Shown here: positions 1-11,380 of the stretch, in pieces | Layout: the number at the start of each line of letters is the position of its first letter | Position numbering within the stretch: the stretch's first letter is position 1 | NCBI GenBank assembly: GCA_936440205.1 | Contig: OW387133.1 | Coordinates: forward strand, 51,424,374 to 51,488,373 | Source: Lepidonotus clava | Taxonomy: Eukaryota > Annelida > Polychaeta > Phyllodocida > Polynoidae | Reading direction: 5' to 3' | Length of the DNA: 64,000 bases | Program-made: the position numbers and the translations under genes | The notes under the pieces: generated by a model | Database searches by the model: none | What the model saw: only the letters and a program-made list of their open reading frames with translations | What the model was told of the DNA's origin: nothing

Positions 1-756
1 CTCAGTACTTTCAACATTCAGACAGACCTTTTAACACATACGACTAACGCGCCATGTAAATAATGACACAAAAAGCTTCAAGCTATCAGCTGATATGCAA
101 AGTGTCTTCTGTCTCAGTAATACTGCTTCTATAGATGTCTAGACATACTGAAGTACAAACTAGATACCATACTGTTGATGAAAAGCTATATTCTATGTAT
201 TGATACTGGAAAAAGATAAGGTCTGGCCCCATATACCTTACCGCTGTAGATATCTAAGAACTAACCGTCGTCGGCCTTATCAGCTCGAAATGCATCTTAT
301 CTAAGTATTGTCTATGACTGTCTGGTCGTAATTCAGGCCGTACGACGATCGAGACGCTAAATATGGAGCCAGGCCTTTAGATAAGAATCAGCACATGCTT
401 GTTTCAATGCAGACGAACCGAGCCTTCTTCTGAAAATAACCTTAAAATATTGGTGGAACCTTTCACTTTTTAAACCACATTTACGTGGCCATTCATACTT
501 CATAGGTTCAGTCCAAATAATTATTTTAAATTCTATCCCAAAAAATCAAGCATGTGCTCAACGTAATCTCCTAAGTAAAAACAGGCAAAGAATCGCCTTC
601 TAGTACAGGTAATGTAGACCTAGACACTGCAGCTATAGTGACAATTGGTGATTGGCGATTGGCCCTCGAGGACTAGACACCACTGCTGTTAAGTGCTGAA
701 ATCATAAAGCGGCACATTTGCTTGCTGAATCTGCGTCTGCCTGCTGCTTGACTTAC
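1..756 (-). other. intron of the cysteine-rich gene, running off the left edge
   Basis: Non-coding sequence following the splice donor of the exon at 757-792 in transcript direction. I see no exon with both splice sites, no RNA gene and no repeat. A 12-bp palindrome TATCAGCTGATA, holding a CAGCTG E-box, lies at 84-95. The next exon of the gene must lie beyond the window. Confidence 0.6.
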
Positions 757-792
757 CAGACCGATTCTCCCTTCTCCGTCCGTTTATTGCAG
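757..792 (-). CDS. 36-nt internal exon of a cysteine-rich protein gene
   Basis: Seen on the minus strand: a pyrimidine-rich acceptor (ACTTCTTTTTTGGTGCTCG, then CTATCTTACAG) and a strong GTAAGT donor enclose 36 nt. One nucleotide completes the split codon left by the exon at 2370-2580. The reading then gives CNKRTEKGESV and leaves two nucleotides for the next exon. The phase fits the upstream exon exactly (two nucleotides left, one needed), which supports it as the next exon of the same gene. It adds one cysteine ten residues after the last cysteine of the previous exon. The exon is unusually short and so easily missed. The protein family is not recognised. What follows is outside the window. 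Confidence 0.72.
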
Positions 793-2369
793 CTGTAAGA
801 TAGTAAACGAGCACCAAAAAAGAAGTGCTGGATCAGCCTAAAGGTCATACAATTGATATATTTCATTAGACCAAGCTTTGTGAGAACAAGGGACTGGAAG
901 CAAAACAACCAAGAAATAACGCAACTTGTTGTCTGGTTTTGGTAGGTTATGCATGTCCTCTTTTTTAGGTATTGTATTTTAATAGCTTTTGTTATCATGC
1001 TGATAAAGAAACTGAAGAACCATGACAAAGGAAGTAAAATAGGCTCAAACGGTTGTTTGTGACTGTGGCGAAGCTCTCTTTAATGACGGCAGAGATGGGG
1101 CTTGCTGTTGGCAAATTAGGAGGTTTTCCTGGTTTTTGAAAAACGACCCATTCAATGCTACTAATTATATCTGGTGGCAGTTCCACACTAATACCTTTCT
1201 TTGTCAACCCACATTCCGGTCACAGGCGGCCACCGGGCTCCAGTTATTTCTCGGCCGCCTCATGGAATAACAAACTATTTCCAGCCTCCAAGACTGGAGG
1301 AATGTCCCAGGATGGTACCAAGGACACCGCCCTCTGTTTTCATTCTTTAGGATTTTTCAACTTGTAATGAGGAGTTGTTTTCTTATTATTTCTATACTCG
1401 AGAGGAGGACGAGTGCGTCATCGCATAATTAGGTTCATCCGGACGGCTTGTCCTGCTTCTAACCGCCAATTGGTGCACTACTCACAACTCTTTTCGCCTA
1501 CCACCAGCACCACCAAGAAGAGCACCACCGCCACCACCAACAGCACCACCACAGGCGGCCTGGTGCTTTCTAATCTTGTTCTCAGCTTTTAATAACCTCT
1601 CCCCCCTCTCTGACGTCTTTTACCTTTGCCAACTACAACTCCACTGCCTCCAAGTGTTACTGTGGATCGAAACAAAGTCTGCCAAGTTAGGTCGTCTTTT
1701 TTTGCGCTGGGAAGCTGCAAGCGGTCAAAACCTTTCGGAGTTGGCGGGGACCAAATTGATTGCCTATAAACGCATCAAGGAGCTTACATAGACAAGGGGA
1801 GGCACGCTTGGGTAAACAGACGCTGGATGGGCTTAAGGGAGGGTGTTGAAATCAATAGCTTTAGTGTTAGACAAAACCATTAATGTCTACTCAGATCAGC
1901 GCCTGAGACAAAACAAATGACACAGCGAACAGAAGAGGACAATGCTAGAGCAGGGGGTACTTTTGCACGGCAGTGGAATCAAATTAAACCCAACGGAATA
2001 TTGCACACATTATGTCATTTCAACAGGGTAGAACACCATTAGCACCGATCGATTATAAGACAAAGTTACTTTAATGATCAATACTCCAGCCTCTTATACT
2101 TCATCACTTCTGGTGTTAACTCACTTAAAACTGCTTACTCAATATAGAAAATTTACAATGTATTACAAATTCAATAGCATCGCCAGCAACACTATTAAAT
2201 GGGTATAGAGTGGATTTGATCCATTACATAACACTATGTGAATATGTTCAATTAATCTCACACGTCTAATTGGTTGTATTATTGCTACTTGATTAATGTT
2301 AAGGCATCGTTGCTCCTTGTCTTAATAGTTTAAAAGTAAGATATTTCAGATTATTAAGTGGATACTCAC
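793..2369 (-). other. 1.58-kb intron between the 211-nt and 36-nt exons
   Basis: Bounded by a GTGAGT donor (at 2369 reading down) and a TTACAG acceptor (ending at 793). It holds a CAC-type trinucleotide run at 1500-1553. A plus-strand acceptor-like stretch near 1335-1351 is followed by two open frames and was not accepted as an exon. Nothing else is supported. Confidence 0.65.
1500..1553. repeat. imperfect CAC/ACC trinucleotide repeat
   Basis: An interrupted run of CAC/ACC units (ACCACCAGCACCACC and similar), broken by AAG-AAG and CCG units. It is a simple-sequence tract inside the intron, and the interruptions suggest it is not recently expanded. Confidence 0.8.
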
Positions 2370-2580
2370 AGTGTATGGATGGTGTCCTCAGCCTCAGAAC
2401 ACCTAAAGCGGTCCCAGGACTGCTGGTAGCGGCAACAGAGGACCTTCACACTGGCCGCGCAGCAGCAGAAGTCGATGTGCGGTCGGTAGTCGGACACGGT
2501 ACACGCGTGGGTATAGTGAACATAACGCTGCGCCGAGCATTTGCCTCCACCCTCTAGGGACGAGAGCGTATCGTCTTCCG
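2370..2580 (-). CDS. 211-nt exon encoding the cysteine-rich core of an unidentified, probably extracellular protein
   Basis: Seen: a strong minus-strand acceptor (TTCTCCGTTCTTCTCTTTGCAG) and a consensus GTGAGTATCC donor. Only one of the three frames is open throughout; the others stop inside, and the open frame itself stops three bases past the donor. The exon starts with two nucleotides of a split codon and ends with two, so it is phase 1 in, phase 2 out. It encodes 69 whole codons: an acidic, Gly-rich start (EDDTLSSLEGGGK), then cysteines spaced C-x11-C-x11-CCC-x7-CC-x10-C. The CCC and CC clusters, with aromatic residues between, point to a disulfide-bonded extracellular module; that role is inferred. 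No signal peptide or membrane segment lies in this piece. I compared it loosely with fibulin/anaphylatoxin, VWC and DUF19-like patterns and none fits well enough to name it. Confidence 0.85.
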
Positions 2581-3029
2581 CTGCAAAGAGAAGAACGGAG
2601 AAGACCTAATGAGAACATGAAACCAGAGAAACCGCTTCGAAAAACGTATCAAGTTTTACTTTTGCGTAATGAAAATGACAAGAACAGTGGAAAGATGATA
2701 ATAATGATGTAATGCAAGTCGTCCCTGGTTGGCTTGGGGGGCAAGGTGAGGTGAGGTTATGGAGTTCTTTATTGCACAGCGGCAAGGTTTAATGAATAAC
2801 GGCGTGGTTTGTTAAAAAGAAATGCCGCCTATTATTTCCCCAAATGATGAAGTAGTTCTCAGCGTTTGTCTTTAAGGAGTCCTGAGCTGAGCATTAAGGC
2901 ACGACGAGCGACATGAATAAATAATAATAAAAAAACAAAATTGATATATCTGTGGATGTATACATACAAGCGTTACATCTCACAAGAGCTTGGTTACAAA
3001 AACCAGAGGGAATCTCCGGGGGATTAGGC

Positions 3030-3280
3030 GAGTGAAATATTGACCCAGCGCGGGGCGGTGCGGCTGGGTTTTTCTCTCATTAATAGAGGGGCGGTCGGGC
3101 CGCGATTCGCCGCTAGATTGCGCCGCTAATCGTTGCGCACGAGGATTGGTTGGTTATACGGGGGCAGGGCACGGTCTACTTTATCACGGCCCGTGCGTAA
3201 CGCCGACCCGCCCGAGCGCGTAACGCCGCCGCCGCCGCCACTACGACCACTGCTCCGACGGTGGGGCCTAATTTAGCGTC
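3030..3280. other. GC-rich, CpG-dense block
   Basis: A stretch rich in CG dinucleotides (GCGCGGGGCGGTGCGG, CCGCGATTCGCCGC, a short GCC repeat near 3220-3240). It lies about 450-700 bp from the 211-nt exon on the intron side. It could be a small unmethylated island or a regulatory element. No TATA box or first exon can be shown. Confidence 0.45.
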
Positions 3281-3357
3281 AACAGAACATGGTGTCGTTA
3301 ATCAGCCCGCCGACCGCCGCCAGGCCCCGAACGACGACGATCTGGACACAGATACGG

Positions 3358-3545
3358 TTTGAGGGTAATAGATGGAGGGTTCGGGGGAGGGGTGGAGATT
3401 GAGGAAGAGGTGGAAAGGGAAGATAAGGAGGGAGGGGAAGTTTGGGAGGGCGGGAGGCTCTCGGGAAAGACATGAGGAAATGTTTTTTTAAAGGGGAAGG
3501 TATGTGTGGAAAGGTTTGGTGAGGTAGGTTGTCATTGTTGCCAGA
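3358..3545. other. polypurine tract
   Basis: Almost unbroken A/G on the plus strand for close to 190 bp (GGGGGAGGGGTGGAG, GGAGGGAGGGGAAG). In the transcript it reads as a long pyrimidine tract, roughly 0.8-1 kb before the acceptor of the 211-nt exon. It could form a triplex or bind pyrimidine-tract proteins; a splicing effect is speculation. Confidence 0.6.
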
Positions 3546-3567
3546 GGTGAAAGGAGGCTATACTTAA

Positions 3568-3590
3568 CTTGCGATTTCGAAAATCGCAAG
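3568..3590. other. short perfect hairpin
   Basis: Arms CTTGCGATT and AATCGCAAG surround a TCGAA centre, giving a 23-bp inverted repeat with 9-bp perfect arms. Function unknown; it might be a dimeric protein site rather than a terminator, since there is no T run. Confidence 0.55.
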
Positions 3591-4632
3591 AGATTGCCAG
3601 TTGGAATAAAGGCTATAGGTATTGACATTCTATGTATCATAAGAAAGGGCTGAATTCTCTTTCAAATGGTATGCAACATGTATTTTCCCTAAGGAGATTG
3701 TTAGAAATACAAAATTCTGGGTATTCAAAATCGACTAGTGACATGGGGAATAGAATACAGACTTAAGGAAATTTAGTCTCTTTTGTATGATGCGTTCCTT
3801 CCTCTAGATCTATCTCCTCCCCACACACTTGTATTTTTTACCAGCGTCAAGTAACAGACACTTCCAGAAAGTTCTTTCCCGGTTACTTTTGTGTGTAACA
3901 CAAACCAACTGCTCCTCTGAGAGTTGTTTTTGCGCCTGGCTTCACTTTAATGGAAGCAGCTACGTGGCAATTTCCCTTCTGTGGCTTCGCATTACGGTTT
4001 CTCTTTCACTGCAAGGACTGCCTACAGCAAACCTTCCACCCCTTTCATCAAATGAGTTTTCAACTGTATAACTGTCACCTTGAGTTTCTCCTGTGCTTCC
4101 TCTTACTGTTTCTTTATCCCATTCATAATTCTGTTTAATGCACTTAGAATATTCCCTGTTTCACAATATGCATTTCAGTCGCATAGGATATTATATCACA
4201 ACGTGATCATAATTCTGTCTAGTCTAACACTAATGCTGTCGACGATAGTCTCAGTCTCAAAGGCACTAAGGGCGTTTATATGCTGTAAAAAGTTGCCTAC
4301 GGCGTCTATAGTACGGCCGCGCATGCGCTAACCGCCGCAGGCCTTCAGGACCGGAAGTCATGCATCAGGTCTAAGCGGAAGTCCGACATTGCCCGTGGCG
4401 TTTTCTCCCTCATTGTGCCATTATACCTCCCCTTAATGAAATGTTCGCTACTTAAATGGCTGTAACCGATCCCATTCCCCTCGTTTCCAGCAGGCAACGC
4501 CCCCAAAAAACTAGGATACTGAATTACCCCTGGTACTGGAGTTGCAATACGGACCCCGCCAATGATACATATGTAACGGCGGCTGCCAAAAAGAGGTGAA
4601 ACAAAAGAGTGGGTAAAGAGCGAGCATTAGCT

Positions 4633-4737
4633 GAGTAGCTCGCCATGTCAGGCTAGAGAGCAGCTTGATGGATACGGTTCCTGTGTATTATGTTTTCTCT
4701 CAGCGGCACGCGGTGGAGAGTGATCCATGAGCAGCTC
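4633..4737. promoter_or_regulatory. GAGC-W-GCTC motif pair
   Basis: The variant GAGTAGCTC lies at 4633-4641 and an exact GAGCAGCTC at 4729-4737, followed by CGCC in both cases. This is one of the recurrent odd-palindrome sites; the other copies are listed separately. A dimeric DNA-binding protein is the simplest reading, but its identity is not known to me. Confidence 0.45.
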
Positions 4738-6807
4738 GCCTACACGCCGACGGCCCCACTGACGGACGGCTCCGAGTTGACAATTAAAGCTTTCTCTGGC
4801 CGTCGGAAAGCGGTAAATCACCGACATCAGTTAATTCAATTTGAGAAAACCCCGACCACAATGAGAAGCCCTCCCTCCCTTACACCCGACAGATGCCGGG
4901 CCCAGCTTGATCCATTGTGCCGTTAGCCTCTGTCGCTGATATATAACCAGTTGACGAGCATGCATCCATAACGCCGCCCCAGCCGCCGGTACTCCCACAC
5001 AGGGCAGACATAATCAGAGGAGGAGCTGCTATACTGCCAGCCTATCCATCCGTGTAACACACACAAGTACCGGCCCTCAATACATATTCTTCCCATGGCT
5101 ACAGTAATGGGAATAATTCGATAAAAAGCCGGGGACGTATTACGTTACTGACGGAGCTCAGTGGTATATAATGGGTGCCAGCTACCATCGTTAGGCCTTT
5201 ATATTAGGAGTTTTAGCAACTCCAACGAACTCCATGTGGATCTCTATACTTCTGTGGGAATATATATAGGCCTACAATTACTGCGAAATGTAAAAGGCTT
5301 TAAATTGATACTATTGACATGAGACTGCACTTCTAATGAAACAGTTTGGAAATACTTAGCAATAATTGAAACAAAAGATACGCTACGTGTATGGTACGTA
5401 ATGCGTCGGAGTTGCAAAGACTTATTATTATTGCTCTGGAGATCCATAGCTTTCAGCGATCTCAAACTGTGTGGGTGGCTTTAAGAACTATACATTGTGC
5501 CAACTTTCGCCACAGGTGGCACCACCAAGAACAGAGACACATTACACTGCTCGCAGGACGTCATACGTCATCCCCTGCACCGCCGGGGGTCTTACACATA
5601 GAGGGTGCCGACTGATTATCTCCTCCAGCAACAAATAAACCCAGCCTTTCTAATTAAGATAATTATGTAGGTGATTTTTCGAACGGCAGGGGGGATATAT
5701 CACTGCAATGGACGGCGGGAATACGCAGTAATCAGGAAATCGGCGGCGGGTGGGATTAAATCACGAGGCGGGAGGAAAAGTGGCGATAGAAAAGCCTGGT
5801 TGATTAGCGAAGCTTTTACCATGGAGGTGAACTATGGAACGCATGGTCGATTTGATCTCTGGGCCCGCCTTGAGAAGTGGGTGGGTGGTGGGAAGTTAGT
5901 TTGGGCTGGATTTATGCGCTTTAAGGGTCATCAGATAAAAACGCTTGCAACTGGCGTGGTTCGATATATACCGAAATCAGGGTTGATGGAGTGGTGGGAG
6001 GGTGTACGGAGAATGCGGCATGTGAGGTCTTAACTGGGTTGGGTGTGGGTATGGGGGTACCTCCAGGGTTGATACTGAGGACTCCACAGGCGTACACTGT
6101 CCCGCTTGGCTGTTCTCTGTTGAGTAGGGGGAGTTCAGGGGGCCCTACCCCTGGGGACCGTACAATGCATGGGCCGGCACGCCCGCGCCTTGAATCAATG
6201 CACAGGGATGCTAACACATGACTTGGCCGGGCGTATAGCGCCGGTCTTTAGGGACAGTGCCAAGCCACTTTACCTGATTGCTCGTTTTTTCGCCGCGCGG
6301 CTTTCATCTGCGAGGGGATTGATCATACACGCCCCTGGTGCCGCCGAAAGAAAGGTCCCATAAAGGACATTTGTCAGAGGGGCCAGGCAGAGATTGGTGG
6401 TGGCACTCCAGCCTTGCCCACCGCTGACACTTAAGATTCCTCCAGTAAGGGCAATTAATAAGCAGATGACGCGTTCCCCTTGTGTCGTCTCGGCGGACGA
6501 CGGCAGGGTCAGTGGCACGGACAATGGGTGTGATGTGATTGAATCTGATTCATTGTGGCACCCACTGGATGGGGTTGGTGGGAACCTATAGATGCTCCTC
6601 CTTACGCTGGCTGCCTGGCTGAGGGTCAGGAGACATATATATGAATTGCCATTTGTGAGGCGGCCCATCCATATTGCAGCATTGAGGGCGTGAGACAGGT
6701 ATACGCCGTGGGAGCCGTGCGTATGACAGCCCGCCGACGGACGATGAATCAGGTACTGTTGTACGGGGAGGAGAGGTCTAAAAGGCCCCGTCAGAGGCCA
6801 GAGGGGG

Positions 6808-6833
6808 AACAATACTCACACTGGAGTATTGTT
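6808..6833. other. short perfect hairpin
   Basis: Arms AACAATACTC and GAGTATTGTT (10 bp, perfect) enclose the 6-bp loop ACACTG. It stands alone, with no T run and no gene end beside it. Confidence 0.5.
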
Positions 6834-7997
6834 ATGCAGGGACGGTTGTTCCCCACACAGGAGGAGTAGGATTAAAGCTAAGCACCAATCACAATAGTTT
6901 TACCATTTCATTTTGTTTTTGTCTGGTAGAGAAATATTCGCGTCATTTTGAAATTCAGAGGAGCAAAAATAAAACGCAAGACTTGGCAAAACCAGTGGCT
7001 TACTAAAGATCTGGATGCTTATCCCAGATTTGGCTGGGTCCCGTAGATCACCGGCTAAGTGACAGGGAACATTGCTTGGGGAATCCAGGCGGACGGGTAC
7101 CACCTGTTTGTTGAGTCGGGACCCGGCGTGTTGAATGCTTCATAAAGTACGGGTTCACCGTTAAAGGGTTCTCCCCACTCCCGGGTCCCTGTAGACATAC
7201 GCTAGATCAGGCAGACTCGGCCAACCCATTGGATCCTTTATTCGGGTTTCATCACAAATGCATGAGTATCGGACATCCCAAAATACCCCCTATTGGCCGA
7301 TGGGTCATCTGGGAATCATAAGCTACAGTCTATATATACATACGACATTGCAGGAGGGTCAATTCCTCGATTCCGCCCCACTGATTATCTACCAACCATC
7401 GACAATAACAAGTGTGCGGCTGCCAAGTCGTTCAGACAGCTGCCAGGGCCAAACACCACTTTCCATATGCTACTTACGTGCTTTATAAGGTAGTCGTGCG
7501 TCAGAGAGGACGCTGATCGGTAACAATAGCCACTGCTCACGGACGGCGTGGGAAAGGTGCGGATCGAGTTTGCCGAGATCGTGACCCTGGGAACATGTGG
7601 GCTCGTTAGGGGGTCATGTAAGCCATTAGGGGGGATGGGGGTGGGGGACAAGTTGGTCACCCCAGACACGCACCGGCCCAGGGCCCTCATCTGCATCCCA
7701 TCAATGGGTCATTTTCTCACACGCTGATCACAGCCCCCTACCCCCTTAACACACACACAGAGTATAGGACTTTGCCTACTACCTCCACCAAACCCACCAG
7801 GTGCTGGTCAGTAGTGGTCAGTGGTTGAACATTGGGAGATTGGGGGGAGAGGGGCAGGGTTAGGGGCGGGTAGGATCACCGATTCCGGGCAGGATCCCCA
7901 TCAGGCCCGCCGAGTTATTGGGTCGGGACATATCGTGTCGACATGCATACAGATCCCGCCCTGCGGTTGCCATGACGACTAGATACTCCACTACTAC

Positions 7998-8012
7998 CAC
8001 CTCCAGGGGGCG
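7998..8012 (+). promoter_or_regulatory. CTCF-like site
   Basis: CCACCTCCAGGGGGCGG contains a match with one mismatch to the 12-bp CTCF core CCASYAGRKGGC. It also contains one copy of the recurrent CCTCCAGGG word. A second CCTGGAGG follows at 8071-8078. Binding is inferred from the animal consensus only. Confidence 0.45.
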
Positions 8013-8615
8013 GAAGTTCAGGGTGGCGGCGGTAGTGGTAGGGGTGGCTGGAGCTGGGATCAGACAATGGCCTGGAGGATCAAGTCATCAGACCGGGCGA
8101 CAAGTAGGGGATCCAATCATGCTACTAGTATACAGGCACTGTCAGGTGATCCGCCGGGCCCGCTGCTGGGCTATACATACCGCTGAACAGGGGCCTGATG
8201 AAGTGAAGAGCTGCATCTCTGTGGGGCAGAGGAAAGGGCTGGAGGTCTAGGAGGGCTTTGTCGGTTCATATAGACAGGTATGGAGTGGTGACAGGGAAGG
8301 GGACGGTCCTGATAAATCAGTTGGTCCATGGAAATATCGGCCCATAGGTACAGACAGAGGCATAGGAATCTGTAATCGGGGAGTGGATGTTTATGGGAGA
8401 GCCTAGGCATGTGTGTATAACTGGTCTATCGGAGGGCAATTAGGCAGTGCGCTACTGGTTTAGAGGTAATTAAGCTCATTCTACATATACAGGCACAGGC
8501 TATAGCCATTAATGATACAGTTCTATTGATACCCAGTCCGTGAGCTCGGGGTGAGGGCCTAATCAATATATTCCTCAAGTTAATTAAGGCTCTTCCTTTT
8601 TGTTTTTCATTCAGG

Positions 8616-8680
8616 TGACCTCTGCATGGCCCTGCGGAATTACCAGAGGCAATTCTACCGGGCGGGCCTTGATGAAAATG
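8616..8680 (+). other. weak plus-strand exon candidate
   Basis: A very strong acceptor-like stretch (CTCTTCCTTTTTG, then TTTTTCATTCAG) is followed after about 65 nt by GTAATT, a mediocre donor. At least one frame is open across it. No partner exon on the plus strand is secure, and the surrounding gene runs on the other strand. It may be a chance splice-site pair, a nested gene or a cryptic exon. Confidence 0.2.
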
Positions 8681-10366
8681 GTAATTTATGTATAATTAGG
8701 GCATGGAATGTCAATCCTCCTATGCGTTGCCGTCGTCTTCAGTAGTTATGTAGCCAACCATAAATCATCTTATATTGGATACCCCATGGTGTATAATTGA
8801 GGATACTACCATTTCAAAATTCTGGATGTAAAACTGACATAACATTGGCTATAGAATTGACAGAAGTCGTTAGTATGAACGAATATGCAGACATGTTTAC
8901 GTGCATATTAATATACGTATAAATATTGATACATACTGATATGTACATGTATATATTGCTCATGAAACAAATTAATGGACGCATGTCCAGGATCACCCTA
9001 ATACACGGCCGACCCTCAGTATAACGACCCCTCGATGGGTAGCGAGGCAATGTATGCATTTTCCCGTGGTTATCGGTTTCATCCTATTATCAGCCATTCG
9101 CCGGGCATTGACAATCAATGCGCCGACCATTGTCGGGCTGTTTGCCTAAGTGACAATGGATTGTCCCATGCAGGCCAGATGTGCACGCGCCCCGACACCT
9201 CCCCAAACAGTGGGAGAATGCCACCGCTGAAAGGAGGACGTGGCTGATGGTAGCTGGAGGCGTGAGGCACACGGGGCTGGGGCGGCAGTGGCGTGCGAGT
9301 ACTGGTATTCCAGCACATGATTCATCACACCGATGGTGTTATGTTGAACACGTAGCTGGGTGTTTTTACTATTCATCGGGAGCATTGGAATCCTCTTTTG
9401 TGAGCTGGTTTATTGGCTGTACCACCAGCATTATTTTACGGCAGTCCCAGACAGTATTGTGCAAAACGTGTGTGTTTTTGTGTGTGAATGTTAGGCGTTT
9501 TGTTCCACATGTTATGGTTGCGTCACGCTCCAGACTAGTTTCTACGCCTTATTATATTGTGGGACTTCAGTCTATATAGAAACACACCTCCATCAACTAA
9601 CTATCTCTGGCAACTTAGATTATTGTCACGCTCATGGAAAGAAACTCAACTCATAAGCACTACCAAGTCATTGGTCTTGGCTCGCACAGACCGTATTACA
9701 TGGGAACTGCGGGTTGTAGTTGGCATTCTGTATTCTACACGGACAATTCGCCGTCCCCTGCGACAGATTGGCTCACGCCAGCAGAGCAGGCCCATCGCCA
9801 AGAAGATGATGTGTGTTTTCCCCTAATGTCGCCCCGCCCAGCGCCCCGTCCCCTGGAGGAGGCTCCTGGCCGCCCGCTGGAGGCCGCGATACGCGCCAAA
9901 CACGACATTACTATGTGCCCCAGCGAACCCCTTTTTTCTTGGCTTCCAGGGCCAACCACTTATTTCCAAAGAATGCCATCAATCCGCGCATTGATCACAT
10001 GATACCCACACTTACGTATGTGATGTTGGTTTTTAGTCCTGGAATATAGGCTACACCAATGACCTTCTGGGGGTGATATGATTTATTTATAGCTGTCATA
10101 TAGGGGCATTATCAGGATGCCCCTTTAACGCTGGCCCTCCCCCTTTTCTCTTACAACCTGTGGCTCCCATTCAGGGCGTTGAGCGTGTGTGTGAATAGGC
10201 CTGTCTCCGAGCCAGTGGCCTGTGCTGACCTCTGGTGAGAGGCTGGGCCGGCCACTTGCTCCCCGCGCCTCCCCCCGACAACAGCCTCATGCTGGTCGTG
10301 TCACCCCCACACGAAATTATTTCAATAACCTTGCGGGTAGCGCCTGGAGAGCGCTGGGGCCGGCCC
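8681..10366. other. intron stretch with little recognisable content
   Basis: An AT-rich portion (about 8680-9000, with runs such as ATACGTATAAATATTG) passes into mixed sequence. One CCCTGGAGG word lies at 9852. No credible gene, RNA or repeat was found; reading frames here are short and mutually overlapping. Confidence 0.5.
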
Positions 10367-10388
10367 TGACCTTGGCGAGTGACCTTGG
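10367..10388 (+). promoter_or_regulatory. tandem nuclear-receptor half-site pair
   Basis: TGACCTTGG occurs twice, at 10367-10375 and 10380-10388, 13 bp apart start to start. TGACCTTG is the reverse of the extended half-site TCAAGGTCA used by ERR and SF-1/FTZ-F1 receptors. The pair sits at the edge of a CpG-rich block. Single half-sites are common by chance; the close pair is what supports the call. Confidence 0.35.
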
Positions 10389-10419
10389 TCCGCCGAGACG
10401 CAGGAGATTGCCGTAATTA

Positions 10420-10620
10420 CACCAGGAGATCGATGGCGGCCGGAAGTGCCCGCAGAAAACGCCTTGTAGGGCCATCAGGGGGCGCCAGGGTCGCCCGTGT
10501 CCCGGCGAAATAAGGACCGGCTACAAATCCGGTCGTAGCGCCACCCGTTGACACGGGTGTGAAGGGCGGCCGTGCCTTGGGCCCGGAGAAAAGAGTGCAC
10601 TGGGATTAGCCCCGGTTGGC
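10420..10620. other. CpG-rich block with CTCF-like site
   Basis: A GC-rich stretch with many CG dinucleotides (GATGGCGGCCGGAAG, CCCGTGTCCCGGCG). At 10471-10489 GCCATCAGGGGGCGCCAGG matches the CTCF core with one mismatch, plus orientation. TGGCGGCC, another over-frequent word, is at 10434-10441. It could be a boundary or an alternative promoter; no transcript start is visible. Confidence 0.45.
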
Positions 10621-11290
10621 CTTCGTTAACCTGCCAGAGCCCGCCCTAATTGAAAGCCATTCCGGGCCATTCTGGGGATGAACGGATGGCTAGGGGAAAG
10701 GGCCATAAAGAAGGGGATATATGGGGGCAATGGCCCACCTGGATTTACCTGTAATAACGCCCGTAAATCACAATAAAGAGGAGTCATAACGGTGGTTGGA
10801 TACTGCTATGGAAAGGGCCGTGGTAGGGCTGGATTACGCTTATAGTAGGCCCTACTAGTGGGTACTAGCACTCCTCTTACGTTATGGCTTCTAAGAGGAT
10901 CGCACTTGGCCCGTTATTCGGTGAGATGGGCATTTCGTCTTAATAGAGGAGGTGAGCCTTGACAACAGAATTAGTCTGGGGCGCCTGCACCATCTTGTCC
11001 CTTTCATTAACTTATAGAATTAATCAGGCGGCCGCCCGCTGTCATTGTCTTTTAGGTGCCTAGAAGACGAGCCCATCTAGTCAAGTGAAAACCGCCCTAA
11101 TCCTATTGTGTGAGAACCTCGCGCTGCGCACCACCATATCTCAGCCCCAACTGTCAGTCTCCCTAATGCAATTTAATCAGGCTAACAGCAATGTCGTGAA
11201 CACATTTCCTCCAGTTTTTTTCATTGGCGTTTCTGTGTTTCACCTAATAGATAATGATATACCTCGTATACTTCGTCCGTGCTGTTACAC

Positions 11291-11380
11291 TAGTTCCAAG
11301 CCAGAACTATTAGTACATGCATCTGTTTCTTCCTTTGTGATACTGTAGTTCTGAGCTAGAACTATTACTACATGCAGGTT
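11291..11380. repeat. diverged tandem duplication, 55-bp period, two copies
   Basis: TAGTTCcaAGccAGAACTATTAgTACATGCA and its partner TAGTTCtgAGctAGAACTATTAcTACATGCA start at 11291 and 11346. Most of the similarity is in the first 30 bp of each unit, and several substitutions show it is not recent. Confidence 0.7.

Noticed and set aside
1352-1431. plus-strand terminal exon after TTCATTCTTTAG
   Set aside because: Two frames are open and neither is distinctive; it lies in an intron of a minus-strand gene with no partner exon.
2885-2915. AAGGCACG resembling the start of miR-124
   Set aside because: Only eight bases match and no hairpin partner is present.
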